Source: Polynucleobacter necessarius
GTDB lineage: Bacteria > Pseudomonadota > Gammaproteobacteria > Burkholderiales > Burkholderiaceae
Assembly (NCBI RefSeq): GCF_900095215.1
Contig: NZ_LT606949.1
Span: 1,462,690 to 1,526,689 of the forward strand
Length of the DNA: 64,000 nucleotides
Reading direction: 5' to 3'
Shown here: piece after piece, positions 50,362 through 60,889 of the stretch
Position numbering within the stretch: position 1 is the stretch's first letter
Layout of the letters: every line of letters starts with the position of its first letter
The notes under the pieces: model-generated
Database searches by the model: none
What the model was told of the DNA's origin: nothing
The model's input: the letters and a program-made list of their open reading frames with translations, nothing else
Program-made: the position numbers and the translations under genes

Positions 50362-51252
50362 ATGCAGATTAATCTGATTACCGGAATCTCAGGCTCAGGT
50401 AAATCGGTATCCCTGAGGGCTTTTGAAGATGCGGGATATGACTGTGTCGACAATCTTCCGGTTTCGCTTCTAGAAAACCTCATCTCCACTCTTGAAAAAG
50501 CGCAGTGTGAACAAGTGGCGGTTGCGATAGATGCTCGACGTTGGCAATCTATTGCAGACCTGCCATCAATTCTTGAGAGCTTACGTAAAAATCATCAGGT
50601 TCGAGTAGTTTTCTTAAATGCCGATACCAATACTCTGATACAGCGCTTTTCAGAAACCCGTCGTCGTCACCCTTTATCTTCCAGCGCTAAGCAATCTCAA
50701 TCAGCAACCCTCATCGAGGCGATTGAAAAAGAGCGCAGCCTATTAGAACCCTTGCGCGCCCAGGCCCATAGCATTGACACCAGCAACATATCTGCTCATG
50801 CGCTGCGCTACTGGATTCAAGATCTTCTCAAAGACAAGCCCGCGGGCCTTACTGTTGTCTTTGAATCGTTTGGCTTTAAAAAAGGCGTACCTAGTGAGGC
50901 GGATTTGGTTTTTGATGTACGCTGCCTTCCAAACCCCCACTATGACAAAGTATTGCGTCCGCTGACCGGCAACGACAAGCCGGTCAAAGAGTTCTTGGAA
51001 AAAATTCCAGAAGTCGTGAATATGGAAGCCGATATCACGCAATTTATTCATCGCTGGCTTCCGCACTATATAGCGGATGGCCGTAGTTACTTAACAGTGG
51101 CTATTGGTTGCACCGGAGGTCAACATCGCTCGGTCTATCTCGTAAATAGACTCGGCGAATACTTTCGCAATCAAAAAGACTTTAGCAACTTACCACTTAA
51201 CTTTTTAGATCGTCATCGCGAACTAGACTCAATTCCTGCAGCAAAAGTTTAA
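50362..51252 (+). CDS. rapZ: RapZ family nucleotide-binding regulator
   Basis: A 296-residue protein with a P-loop (ITGISGSGKSVSLRAFEDAG), YDCVDNLPVSLL and the C-terminal signature AIGCTGGQHRSVYLVNRLGE. In E. coli RapZ controls glmS mRNA through small RNAs and thus amino-sugar supply for cell-wall synthesis; whether that applies here is unknown. It starts 3 bp after hprK. Its 3' end overlaps mutY on the opposite strand by 56 bp. No lesion. Confidence 0.92.
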   Translation: MQINLITGISGSGKSVSLRAFEDAGYDCVDNLPVSLLENLISTLEKAQCEQVAVAIDARRWQSIADLPSILESLRKNHQVRVVFLNADTNTLIQRFSETRRRHPLSSSAKQSQSATLIEAIEKERSLLEPLRAQAHSIDTSNISAHALRYWIQDLLKDKPAGLTVVFESFGFKKGVPSEADLVFDVRCLPNPHYDKVLRPLTGNDKPVKEFLEKIPEVVNMEADITQFIHRWLPHYIADGRSYLTVAIGCTGGQHRSVYLVNRLGEYFRNQKDFSNLPLNFLDRHRELDSIPAAKV

Positions 51253-52351
51253 TCGGCTGCGGGAGGCCATAACGTCCCAGCTGACTTAAGGCCACCCACT
51301 TCAAATCTGAATTTAAAAAGGTTAATTCTTTTGGGGTGTTTGTCTGCCAAATGCGCATCCATAAACGCCGATGAGTAAATACATGCTTTACTTCATTCAC
51401 CCTGATTACCGATTTACAAGCCTTAGTTAATGCCGCAATCTTCTCTTCGGGCAAAGTTGCCTTAAAAAGCTCCTGCGGAGTTAAACAAGCCTCTGTAGTG
51501 CCAGCCGCCCTGGACACCCAAGGTGATTCAGGCAAAGACCAGAGCCCACCCCAGATGGCTTTGCTGGGACGTTTCTGCAAAAGCACCGAATTACCCCAAC
51601 GTATTAACAACATATCGCAATTGAATTCGGGAGATTTTGTCTTCTTTGTTTTTTGTGGAAGCAAAAGCACTTGATCGCTTAAATTGGCCCGACAATCTTT
51701 TGTGAATGGGCATTTCTTTTCAGAACCTAAACAAACTGGTTTACGCGATATACACCAGGTTGCTCCAAAATCCATCAACGCTTGCGTATACACCGGCATA
51801 TCAGTAGGTTTGATCGGCAGCAAATCCGTTGCCAAGCTCCACAGTTGATCGTTCACTGCTTTTTCTTGAATAGCCCCATCGATGGCAAATAAACGCGCCA
51901 GAATGCGTTTGACATTGGCATCCAAAATTGGCGCTCTTTCATGAAAAGCAAAAGCAGCAATCGCGCCAGCAGTAGAACGCCCAATCCCTTTTAATTGCTC
52001 CAGCAAAACGGGATCACCTGGAAACTCCCCGTCAAACTCCGCCATCACTTGCTTGGCACAGGCATGCAGATTTCTCGCACGAGAGTAGTAGCCCAAACCC
52101 GCCCACTCCGCTAATACCTCATCAATATCAGCAGCAGCTAATTTTTTGACAGTTGGAAAGCGCTTTATAAAACGCGGGTAGCGCTCTAGGACTGTGGCCA
52201 CCTGAGTTTGTTGTAACATGATCTCAGAAACCCAGACAGCGTAAGGATCACGATTGCCCAGCCAAGGCAAGCCCGAGCGCCCGCTGATTGCATGCCAAGC
52301 AATTAACTTGGGTGCGAATGTTTTAATCAGCGTTTTTGACATTGAGGACAA
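51197..52351 (-). CDS. mutY: Adenine DNA glycosylase MutY
   Basis: Removes adenine paired with 8-oxoguanine; 384 residues from ATG 52351 (or 381 from 52342, [11 protein letters not shown]). The catalytic Glu is in [12 protein letters not shown], the helix-hairpin-helix in [20 protein letters not shown] and the catalytic Asp in [10 protein letters not shown]. Cysteines for the Fe-S cluster are spaced C-x6-C-x6-C-x5-C ([20 protein letters not shown] then C); the usual spacing of the middle pair is two. A Nudix-like MutT domain closes the protein. The start overlaps the end of broken mutM. Confidence 0.92.
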   Translation of the reverse strand: MSSMSKTLIKTFAPKLIAWHAISGRSGLPWLGNRDPYAVWVSEIMLQQTQVATVLERYPRFIKRFPTVKKLAAADIDEVLAEWAGLGYYSRARNLHACAKQVMAEFDGEFPGDPVLLEQLKGIGRSTAGAIAAFAFHERAPILDANVKRILARLFAIDGAIQEKAVNDQLWSLATDLLPIKPTDMPVYTQALMDFGATWCISRKPVCLGSEKKCPFTKDCRANLSDQVLLLPQKTKKTKSPEFNCDMLLIRWGNSVLLQKRPSKAIWGGLWSLPESPWVSRAAGTTEACLTPQELFKATLPEEKIAALTKACKSVIRVNEVKHVFTHRRLWMRIWQTNTPKELTFLNSDLKWVALSQLGRYGLPQPIKLLLQELSLVRDDDLKS

Positions 52352-53161
52352 AAGTAGGTAGAGCGCTGGCCCTGCACTATCTGGCTAATGGGTGTTTTAC
52401 ATGCCTTACATGGCAAGCCTTTGCGGTCATAGACCTTAGTTTGAACCATGAAGTGTCCCGGATCGCCATCACTATTTACAAAATCTTTTAATGAACTGCC
52501 ACCAGCATCAATCGCTTTTTTAGTATCGATCTAACCGCTTTCGCGAGACGGGAACATTGCGGTCGAGTTAGCTTACCAGCCGCCTTCGCGGGATGAATGC
52601 CCGCCTCAAACAAACCCTCTGAACAGTAAATATTGCCAACACCAACAACAACCTGACCAGCTAATAGAAAGTGCTTTACGGCAACACTACGCTTGCGGGA
52701 TGTTTGATACAAGACCTTCGCGCCTAGTTCACCAGAAAACTCTGGAGAAAAAGGTTCTACCCCTAGTTTTTGCAATAGAGTAAATTTTTCAATGGGTCCT
52801 TTTAATTTGGGATGCCACAAAACAGCGCCAAATTTTCGAGGATCATGCAAACGCAAACTCAACTTGCCAAACTCGAGCGTTACTCGATCATGCGTCTTGA
52901 GAGAATCTGAACTTGGGAGCACCCGTAGAGTTCCCGTCATACCCAAATGAATGAGCAAATAGTCTGTATCCATTTCCAATAGAAGATACTTCCCACGCCT
53001 CTCTATGGAGCTTACTTTTTGCCCAGGTAAGTTTTTAGTTAGGTTGGTGGGCACGGGCCAACGCAAGCGCCCATCAATAATTTTGACGGCGCTAACTTTA
53101 CGCCCCTCAAGGTGGGGGCGATTCCAAGTCTGGTGACCCCTACCTCTGGAAGTTCTGGCAT
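52327..53161 (-). pseudogene. mutM: Formamidopyrimidine-DNA glycosylase MutM (Fpg) with two frameshifts
   Basis: MutM removes 8-oxoguanine from DNA. From ATG 53161 the frame reads MPELPEVGVTRLGIAP (the family has Glu where Gly8 stands), then loses one base in a G/C run at 53114-53118. The middle part (RWPVPTNLTKNLPGQKVSSI, RRGKYLLLEM, HLGMTGTLRV) is in the next frame. A second base is lost in the A/T run at 52516-52521, shifting the end. The zinc-finger tail ([21 protein letters not shown]) lies in a third reading and stops at 52327. Both lesions lie in homopolymers. Length without them would be 278 residues, normal. Confidence 0.93.
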
Positions 53162-53196
53162 AAAGAGATTGTAGATTCGCGGATTAGAATGTGCTT

Positions 53197-54702
53197 ATGA
53201 GCAAATTCACACTGAAACCTCTATTGCAAGGTTTATTCCTGGCGGCCTTGACTGGTGGAGTCGCTGCACTCGCCCATGCCCAGCCTCAACCAAATGGATT
53301 GCAAACAGGTGAAGCGGTATTTGAGGTGCTTGCCTCGGAAATTGCCCTGCAGAGAGGAGAAGCCGGTTTGGCGTACAACACTTATCTCGAGATGGCACGC
53401 CAATACAAAGATCCGAGACTGGCGCAAAGAGCGATGGAAATAGCCATCGCAGGCGGCTCTCCGGATTTAGCAATGCAAGCGGCCAAGACTTGGGACGAGC
53501 TATCCACAGCCTCAGATACAAAACCCAAAGAAGTTTTAGTCACTCTCCTGGTCCTCAGCAACCGCTGGTCTGATGCCATCAAGCCGGCCATCGCTTTACT
53601 TCACCAACAAACGCCTGCCCAACAAGAAAATACATTGCTGCAGTTACAGGCACTGCTCGCTAAAGCCAAAGATGAAGCCGAAGCATTGCGCGCCTTTTAT
53701 GAAATCGCATCCACCGTCAAAATCGCGCCCAAAGACTCTGGATTGCTTTACACCTACGCCATGTCTGCTGAAAAAGTGGGTCGTATTGATGTCATGGAAA
53801 AAACCTTGCGCGATATCTTGCGCAAAAACCCCAATGATGTGAATTCTTTAAATGCGCTGGGCTACTCCTTGACTGATCGCAACGTAAAGCTTTCCGAAGC
53901 GTTCACACTCATCAGCAAAGCACATCAGCTTTCTCCAAAAGATAGCTTCATTCTGGATAGCTTTGGTTGGGTGAACTTCCGTCTTGGAAAAAATGTGCTT
54001 GCGTTAGAGAAACTGCAGCAAGCCTTTGCCATGAAACCAGAAGCGGATATTGCGGCGCATACCGGTGAAGTGCTATGGGTCATGAATCGACACGCTGAGG
54101 CGGAAGCGATGTGGCGGCAGGGACAAAAATTGGATGCAAATAATCCAACCCTCAAAGAAACATTAAAGCGCTTTAAGCCCGATTGGAATAGGGGTGATCA
54201 AGCCGCCAAAGGCTCATGGGACGGACGCTTCGCCGTAAAGGTGATTGGCTTAACAGAGTCTCAAAACCAAGGTGACTCCGGTGGCTTTACCCTTACGCAA
54301 GAATCATTAAAAGATGTATTAGAAATACGTAACCATATGGGTTGCTCGATTGCAAAAATTACTATTACGCCAGGTGAAGCTACATTAGAAAGCGACGGCA
54401 AGATAGTGACCGAGGTTGATGCCGATACCTTAGTACAAAACACTTTGGGACTACCACTACCCGCGCGAGGCTTATCCAATTGGTTAAGAGGCGAAGTTCG
54501 CGCCGGCAGCGAAGCAAGTGTTGATAGAAATGCGAAGGGCCAGGTGAGCAAAATTAGTCAGGATGGTTGGGACTTAATCTACACATGGAGCAATACCAAC
54601 CAACTAGAAAAACTCACCATGACACGCAGCTCAAACATTGGTTCGATTGATATTCGACTGGTATTTGATCGTCCGAATGATTCAGAGAAATACAAACTGT
54701 GA
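53197..54702 (+). CDS. TPR protein fused to a LolB-like domain
   Basis: A 501-residue protein from ATG 53197 (MSKFTLKPLLQGLFLAALTG) with a type-I signal peptide cut near ALAHA. Residues about 30-330 are TPR repeats (VFEVLASEIALQRGEAGLAY, NALGYSLTDRNVKLSEAFTL, SFILDSFGWVNFRLGK) and end at KETLKRFKP, where TPR relatives stop. It then runs on without a break into a LolB fold (GRFAVKV, DGKIVTEVDADTLVQNTLG, LPLPARGLSNWLRGE). No lipobox cysteine stands between. Normally lolB is a separate lipoprotein gene here. The stop codon and signal peptide appear lost. Overlaps ispE by 4 bp. Confidence 0.8.
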   Translation: MSKFTLKPLLQGLFLAALTGGVAALAHAQPQPNGLQTGEAVFEVLASEIALQRGEAGLAYNTYLEMARQYKDPRLAQRAMEIAIAGGSPDLAMQAAKTWDELSTASDTKPKEVLVTLLVLSNRWSDAIKPAIALLHQQTPAQQENTLLQLQALLAKAKDEAEALRAFYEIASTVKIAPKDSGLLYTYAMSAEKVGRIDVMEKTLRDILRKNPNDVNSLNALGYSLTDRNVKLSEAFTLISKAHQLSPKDSFILDSFGWVNFRLGKNVLALEKLQQAFAMKPEADIAAHTGEVLWVMNRHAEAEAMWRQGQKLDANNPTLKETLKRFKPDWNRGDQAAKGSWDGRFAVKVIGLTESQNQGDSGGFTLTQESLKDVLEIRNHMGCSIAKITITPGEATLESDGKIVTEVDADTLVQNTLGLPLPARGLSNWLRGEVRAGSEASVDRNAKGQVSKISQDGWDLIYTWSNTNQLEKLTMTRSSNIGSIDIRLVFDRPNDSEKYKL

Positions 54703-55580
54703 GCAGTGATTTTTTAACGCTCCGTTCGCCAGCTAAGCTCAATCTTTTTTTACATATCCTCGGGCGAAGAGATGATGGCTATCATCTTCTTCAATCCGTT
54801 TTTCAGCTGATTGATTGGTGTGACACACTCCACTTAAAACGCATTTCTGAAAATGAAGTACGCAGAATCAATCCCATTGCTGGCGTTCCACTTGAACAAG
54901 ACCTCGTTGTTCGCGCGGCAAAATTATTAAAAGATTTTTGCAATTTTGAAGGCGGCGTTGAAATCAACCTGCAAAAAGAAATTCCGATTGGCGCGGGTAT
55001 GGGGGGCGGCTCCTCGGATGCGGCAAGCACCTTAATTGGACTAAATGCCATTTGGAATCTGAATTTATCTACAGAAACACTTTGCGAACTAGGATTAAAA
55101 CTGGGAGCAGACGTCCCCTTCTTCATTTTTGGGAAAAATGCCTTTGTTGAAGGCATTGGGGAGAAAATCCAAGAAATTGCCCTCGAAACCCCCCACTTTT
55201 TAGTCATATTCCCCAACCAAGGAATCGCTACCGCTAGCATTTTTCAAGACCCAGAATTGACCCGAGATCACGCTCAGATTAAGATTACAATTGATGGCTT
55301 TCTTGCATCGCCATTGTTGTATCAATCGAATGATTGTGAGGCTGTAGCGATGCGGATTTGCCCAGCAGTGAAGCAAGCTTTGGATTGGATTACCAAGGCA
55401 GTACCGGGCTCACATCCCCGAATGTCTGGTTCTGGAAGTAGCGTTTTTGCAGTCTTAGATCCTAAGACGGACATCGCAAAACTAGAAAATCTTCTACAAA
55501 ATCTTCCTGAAGGGTGGGTAGGTCGGGTTGTTCTGGGGCTAAATAAAAATCCCGCTTACAATTTGATTTCTTCAGATTGA
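54699..55580 (+). CDS. ispE: 4-diphosphocytidyl-2-C-methyl-D-erythritol kinase
   Basis: GHMP kinase of the MEP isoprenoid pathway, 293 residues. The start is GTG 54699, overlapping the upstream stop as GTGA, and leads into RSPAKLNLFLHILGRRDDGY. The ATP-binding glycine-rich loop is IGAGMGGGSSDAAS, and the C-terminal GHMP motif is RMSGSGSSVFAVL. It supplies precursors for ubiquinone side chains and undecaprenyl phosphate. It is followed at once by tRNA-Gln. No lesion. Confidence 0.95.
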   Translation: MSSDFLTLRSPAKLNLFLHILGRRDDGYHLLQSVFQLIDWCDTLHLKRISENEVRRINPIAGVPLEQDLVVRAAKLLKDFCNFEGGVEINLQKEIPIGAGMGGGSSDAASTLIGLNAIWNLNLSTETLCELGLKLGADVPFFIFGKNAFVEGIGEKIQEIALETPHFLVIFPNQGIATASIFQDPELTRDHAQIKITIDGFLASPLLYQSNDCEAVAMRICPAVKQALDWITKAVPGSHPRMSGSGSSVFAVLDPKTDIAKLENLLQNLPEGWVGRVVLGLNKNPAYNLISSD

Positions 55581-55585
55581 CCTAT

Positions 55586-55662
55586 AGGGGAATCGCCAAG
55601 CTGGTTAAGGCACTGGATTTTGATTCCAGCATACGAAGGTTCGAATCCTTCTTCCCCTGCCA
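55586..55662 (+). tRNA. tRNA-Gln (anticodon TTG)
   Basis: A 77-nt cloverleaf. The acceptor stem pairs AGGGGAA with TTCCCCT, the anticodon stem CTGGA/TCCAG encloses TTTTGAT with anticodon TTG, and the T loop is TTCGAAT. The CCA end is encoded. Its position between ispE and prs is the usual betaproteobacterial one. Confidence 0.97.
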
Positions 55663-55716
55663 AATACTGTAGAACCGACACAGATAACCTTTTGACCCTA
55701 CAAAACCCCTAAAACT

Positions 55717-56682
55717 ATGTCCTCCATAAACGCAGATTTATTGACTCTTTTCACAGGCAACGCAAATCCCGTTTTGGCCGAGGCTGTAGCCAAAGAGCTC
55801 AATCTCCCCATGGGAAAAGCCTTTGTTGGCCGTTTTTCTGACGGTGAGATCCAAGTCGAAATTCAAGAAAACGTCCGCGGCAAAAATGTCGTGGTTATCC
55901 AATCAACCTGCGCGCCTACAAACGACAGCTTGATAGAACTCATGATCATGATTGATGCCCTAAAACGAGCATCTGCAAGCCGTATAACCGCAGTGATTCC
56001 TTACTTCGGATATGCTCGTCAGGACCGTCGTCCACGTTCTGCACGCGTTGCGATCTCCGCACGCATTGTGGCCAATATGCTGCAATCCGTCGCCGGTATC
56101 GAGCGTGTTTTGACCATGGATCTCCATGCTGACCAAATTCAGGGCTTCTTTGATATCCCTGTGGATAACATCTATGCCTCTCCAGTTTTATTGGCCGACC
56201 TGCAGGCGCAGAAGACTCAAAAAGACCTGATCATCGTGTCCCCAGACATTGGTGGCGTTGTACGCGCCCGTGCCATGGCTAAACAATTAGGCACTGATTT
56301 GGCGATTATTGATAAACGTCGCCCTAAAGCAAACGTATCTGAAGTGATGCATCTAATTGGCGAAGTAGAAGGTCGTCACTGCGTCATCATGGATGACATC
56401 ATCGATACCGGCGGAACCCTCTGTAAGGCCGCTGAAGCGCTGAAAGAGAGGGGTGCCAAGGGCGTTACCGCCTACTGTACTCACGCAGTCCTCTCAGGCG
56501 GTGCTGTGGCTCGTATTGCCGCATCAGAATTAGATGAATTGGTTGTCACTGACACCATCCCCCTGACCCCAGAGGCGATGAAAGTATCCAAGATTCGCCA
56601 ATTGAGCGTTGCCCCGATCCTCGCTGAAACCCTTTCACGCATTAGCAAAGGTGATTCAGTCATGTCGATGTTTGCCGAATAA
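55717..56682 (+). CDS. prs: Ribose-phosphate pyrophosphokinase
   Basis: Makes PRPP for purine, pyrimidine, His and Trp synthesis; 321 residues. The typical N-terminus ([20 protein letters not shown]), [13 protein letters not shown] for ATP binding, [17 protein letters not shown] and the PRPP loop [17 protein letters not shown] are all present. It follows tRNA-Gln by 54 bp. A GCCAAAAA...TTTTTGGC inverted repeat (56683-56715) right after the stop may be its terminator. Confidence 0.97.
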   Translation: MSSINADLLTLFTGNANPVLAEAVAKELNLPMGKAFVGRFSDGEIQVEIQENVRGKNVVVIQSTCAPTNDSLIELMIMIDALKRASASRITAVIPYFGYARQDRRPRSARVAISARIVANMLQSVAGIERVLTMDLHADQIQGFFDIPVDNIYASPVLLADLQAQKTQKDLIIVSPDIGGVVRARAMAKQLGTDLAIIDKRRPKANVSEVMHLIGEVEGRHCVIMDDIIDTGGTLCKAAEALKERGAKGVTAYCTHAVLSGGAVARIAASELDELVVTDTIPLTPEAMKVSKIRQLSVAPILAETLSRISKGDSVMSMFAE

Positions 56683-56818
56683 GCCAAAAAACGCTGTTTT
56701 ACCCCGGTTTTTGGCAGTTTTAAGCCTTTTGTAGGCAAAAATGTCCTTTCCAACGATATAATAAAAGGATTTTCTGTTTGGTCGCGAACGGAAATTAATC
56801 TCAACTAGGGAATTTAAT

Positions 56819-57460
56819 ATGAAAGTTGTAGCCTTTGAAAGAAGCGTACAGGGAACGGGTGCGAGCCGCCGTCTGCGCAATTCCGGAAAAACTCCGGGAA
56901 TCGTTTACGGTAGTAAAGATCCAGCCTTGGTCATCGAGTTCGACCACAACGCGTTGTTCCATGCTCTCCGTAAAGAAGCATTTCACTCATCCATTTTGGA
57001 TTTGGAAATTGGTGGCAAGACACAGAAAGTGTTGTTACGCGATTACCAGATGCATCCATTTAAGCCCTTGGTTTTGCACGTTGACTTCCAGCGCGTATCC
57101 GCGACTGAAAAAGTTCATATGCGCGTTCCATTGCACTTCACAAACGCTGACACTTCAGCAGCTGTGAAATTGCAAGGCGCAGTAATTAGCCACATCATGA
57201 CTGAGCTCGAAGTTTCTTGCTTACCAGCAGACTTGCCAGAGTTCATCGAAGTGGACTTAGCGAAGATTGAAGTGGGTCACGGTATTCATGCTAAAGACAT
57301 CGCATTGCCAAAATGCGTTACCTTGGTATTACATGTTGAGCAAGAAAACCCAGTGATTGCAAACGCACGTATCCCAGCAGTTAAAGCTGCTGAGCCTACA
57401 GATGCGCCTGCTGCACCAGAAGCAGCTCCTGCAGCTGAAGCGCCAAACGATAAAGCTTAA
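56819..57460 (+). CDS. rplY: 50S ribosomal protein L25/general stress protein Ctc
   Basis: A 213-residue long-form L25 with the 5S-RNA-binding domain ([20 protein letters not shown]) and the C-terminal TL5/Ctc domain ([20 protein letters not shown]), ending in an Ala/Pro/Glu-rich tail. A perfect TATAAT lies at 56757-56762, about 57 bp before the start, though no good -35 box accompanies it. A strong terminator follows. No lesion. Confidence 0.95.
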   Translation: MKVVAFERSVQGTGASRRLRNSGKTPGIVYGSKDPALVIEFDHNALFHALRKEAFHSSILDLEIGGKTQKVLLRDYQMHPFKPLVLHVDFQRVSATEKVHMRVPLHFTNADTSAAVKLQGAVISHIMTELEVSCLPADLPEFIEVDLAKIEVGHGIHAKDIALPKCVTLVLHVEQENPVIANARIPAVKAAEPTDAPAAPEAAPAAEAPNDKA

Positions 57461-57486
57461 TTTATTAGCTCAATCGCTTGGATTAG

Positions 57487-57511
57487 AAGGCCTGCGCAAG
57501 CGGGCCTTTTT
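57487..57511 (+). terminator. Rho-independent terminator after rplY
   Basis: AAGGCCTGC, loop GCAA, GCGGGCCTT (one wobble pair), then a run of T. It lies 26 bp past the rplY stop and separates it from pth. Confidence 0.85.
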
Positions 57512-57571
57512 ATTGCCCCAAATTTTTATTCTTTTTTTGGCGAAATACTTTTATATCTTTAAACTCTCAGC

Positions 57572-58162
57572 ATGACTAAAGTCATTGTTGGCTTAGGCAA
57601 CCCTGGAGATGAACACGAAGCGGATCGGCACAATGCTGGCTTCTGGTTTGTCGACGCTTTAGCAAAACAATTAGGCGCTCGCTTTGAGTCAGAAAAACGC
57701 TTTCATGGAAAAGTAGCGAAAGCAAAATGGGAAGGCGAAGATCTTTTTCTTCTCAAGCCCAGCACTTACATGAATCTCAGTGGCCAATCTGTAGGCGCGC
57801 TCTGTCGCTTCCACACAATGACTCCTGCGGATATTTTGGTAGTTCAGGATGAGCTTGATCTAAAGCCCGGAACTGCACGTCTCAAATTAGGTGGCGGCAC
57901 GGGCGGGCACAATGGCTTAAAAGATATTCAGGCGCATTTAAGCACCCCCGATTATTGGCGCTTACGTCTGGGTATTGGCCACCCTAGAGACTTGGCAGGC
58001 GATGGGCGACCCATGGATGTCGCGGACTATGTATTGCGTAGGCCGCAACTAGCCGAGCAAAAACTCATTGATGCCAGTATTGAAAATGGATTGGATATAT
58101 TGCCGCTTTTTTTAAGGGGTGATACTCAAACCGCCATGATGGAGCTGCACTCTAAGGGCTAG
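57572..58162 (+). CDS. pth: Peptidyl-tRNA hydrolase
   Basis: Recycles peptidyl-tRNA dropped during translation; 196 residues. The catalytic His is in DRHNAGFWFVDALA, following the N-terminal GLGNPGDEHEA. Conserved PSTYMNLSGQSVGAL and GGGTGGHNGLKDI also occur. It converges with the ferredoxin gene 17 bp downstream. No lesion. Confidence 0.95.
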   Translation: MTKVIVGLGNPGDEHEADRHNAGFWFVDALAKQLGARFESEKRFHGKVAKAKWEGEDLFLLKPSTYMNLSGQSVGALCRFHTMTPADILVVQDELDLKPGTARLKLGGGTGGHNGLKDIQAHLSTPDYWRLRLGIGHPRDLAGDGRPMDVADYVLRRPQLAEQKLIDASIENGLDILPLFLRGDTQTAMMELHSKG

Positions 58163-58179
58163 CTCTTTAAGTTGCTCAG

Positions 58180-58449
<270 letters not shown>

Positions 58450-58471
58450 TTACTTACCAAGCTTCATTTGA

Positions 58472-58984
<513 letters not shown>

Positions 58985-59005
58985 TTATCAGCTACAGGCA
59001 AGAGT

Positions 59006-59580
59006 TTAGCTTCTTCCACTACGAAATAGACAAGCTTTTACTTGTCCAGCCTCTAAGTATTTTCCACAATGCCAATCTGGCAGTAGGGCCCCTATTTCTT
59101 CGCGCGCTCGGCTAAAGGGAAATTCCACATAAATACCGCCCCCGCAGCATCATCGCAAACTCTGCCCGCCTTCTTAATAACTGCTTTATCCAGCAAGCTA
59201 GCATCCTGAAATGGGGGATCAATAAAAATGAGATTGCTAGAACGATCCGCCTGCTGCTTGAGAAACTCAAGACTGTCTCGTTGCAATATTTCCACGATCC
59301 CAGTAGCTGGAGATGACTGCAATAAAGCGGGGTTGACGCTGAAGTTTGCACAAGCTTTTTTATCTTTTTCAAGCAGTATTACTAAGTCAGCACCCCTTCA
59401 GGCTACCTCAAAACCCAAAGCACCCGTTCCCGCAAAAAGATCCAAGCAACGCAAGCCAGGTAAATCCAAAACCGTTAGCAAACGACTTCTCCAATTGCCA
59501 CCAATAATTCGAACTGTCTTGGGTGGCTCTGTTTTCAGATTTTTAGCAGGCTTATTTATTTTTTGCCACCACAACAACAA
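59006..59580 (-). pseudogene. rsmD: 16S rRNA m2G966 methyltransferase RsmD, deletion plus nonsense plus frameshift
   Basis: RsmD methylates G966 of 16S rRNA. The relic starts near 59580 inside the end of the peptidase gene, with TVRIIGGNWRSRLL. It jumps from LDLPGL straight to RCLDLFAGTGALGFE (SAM motif I), so the normally intervening TPDRVRETLFNWL region is deleted. TGA at 59398-59400 follows. The same frame then runs through LIFIDPPFQDASLL (the DPPF catalytic motif) to a TAG at 59092. The true end lies in another frame (GALLPDWHCGKYLEAG, stop 59006-59008) after a one-base loss. Three independent lesions make the call firm. Confidence 0.93.
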
Positions 59581-60889
59581 TTTTCATCCGATCCATTGCC
59601 AGATATTTTTGAAACGCTGCTTTCACTTGCTCCAAGCTTACTGCCTCTACTTGCTTAGTCCAAACATCCATCGTATCTAGCGGCAAATGATTCCAAGCAA
59701 TTGAGGAAACGTTATCCAACAATTTACGATTGTTATCAATACGCAATGGGTAACCATTGATTAAATTTGCTTTGGCAGCTTCAAGCTCAGACTGCTTTGG
59801 TCCATCGGCAATAAATTGAGCGATCGTTGAGCTCATGACATCCAAAGCCAGAGCGGCTTGATCGCTATTGGTTTGCAAACCCGCCTGGAAAACTCCATTC
59901 TCTTGTCCTGGGGCAAAGTAACTAAATACACTATAAGCCAATCCACGCTTCTCGCGAACCTCAGACATTAGGCGTGATACCAAAGCACCGCCACCCAATA
60001 CGTAGTTACCAACTAGCAATGGAAAATAGTCGGGATTACTACGCGCGACCGCAGTCATACCCATCGCAATATGAGCCTGCTGAGAATCAAATGGGATTTG
60101 TATCTCTCGCTCGGCTAATGGCTCAATGAGGGAACGCTGTAGCTCGGGGATTTTCGCAATAGGCTGACCTGCCCGTGGAATCTGCTTTAACAAAGCCTGC
60201 ACGATGTCAGTAGCCTGAACACGATCAACATCGCCTACTATGCTCAAGATCATGCGATCACCACGATAAAACTGTTTATGGAATTTCACTAAATCACTAG
60301 GAGTGACTGCGCTTACTGACTGCACTGTTGGCGAATCTGCCAAAGGATAGCTGCCATAAACTGATTTTTTAAAGCGCCGCTCCAGCACAAAATCTGGCTT
60401 TGTTTCGGCTTGACGCAAATTTGTAATGGTTCTTTGCTTTTCACGCTCCACAATTTTCGAGTCATAAGTCGGCGCACTCAGCATTGCTCCAGCCAACCGC
60501 ACCGCTCTATCACGCAAGTCTTTTCTGCTCAGGCTACGAATCCGCAAAATGGCTCGCTCCCCGCTCACGGATAAACCAATATTGGCGCCCAAATCCGCTA
60601 TTTCATCGGCAATTTGGGCTTCTGTTAAGACCCCTTTTTCACCCTTGGCGCCATAATTCATCAGACCAGCAACCATATCCGCCAAACCACTCTTGCCGGC
60701 AGGGTCATAGCGATCACCCGCATCGATACTGACCTCAATATCCACCATGGGCAATGCTTTGGTTTGAACTAAATAGGCTTGAGCACCTTTGTACGAATCC
60801 AACTTTTCAATAGGCAAGATGGCATTGGCATTTCCCACAATGCCCAAGCTGAAGAGGCAAACTGAAATGATCTTCCAGCAGACTTTCAT
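59552..60889 (-). CDS. M16-family peptidase-like protein, non-catalytic partner
   Basis: A 445-residue secreted or periplasmic protein with a signal peptide ending near GNANA. It has the M16 fold but lacks the HxxEH zinc motif: the equivalent stretch reads SGLADMVAGLMNYGAKG. The C-terminal half has the R/Y pair of the family (SRLMSEVREKRGLAYSVFSY). It resembles the inactive subunit of the M16B pairs. The start overlaps the stop of the catalytic partner (TAATG), so they are made together. Its 3' end overlaps the rsmD relic. Confidence 0.88.
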   Translation of the reverse strand: MKVCWKIISVCLFSLGIVGNANAILPIEKLDSYKGAQAYLVQTKALPMVDIEVSIDAGDRYDPAGKSGLADMVAGLMNYGAKGEKGVLTEAQIADEIADLGANIGLSVSGERAILRIRSLSRKDLRDRAVRLAGAMLSAPTYDSKIVEREKQRTITNLRQAETKPDFVLERRFKKSVYGSYPLADSPTVQSVSAVTPSDLVKFHKQFYRGDRMILSIVGDVDRVQATDIVQALLKQIPRAGQPIAKIPELQRSLIEPLAEREIQIPFDSQQAHIAMGMTAVARSNPDYFPLLVGNYVLGGGALVSRLMSEVREKRGLAYSVFSYFAPGQENGVFQAGLQTNSDQAALALDVMSSTIAQFIADGPKQSELEAAKANLINGYPLRIDNNRKLLDNVSSIAWNHLPLDTMDVWTKQVEAVSLEQVKAAFQKYLAMDRMKIVVVVAKNK

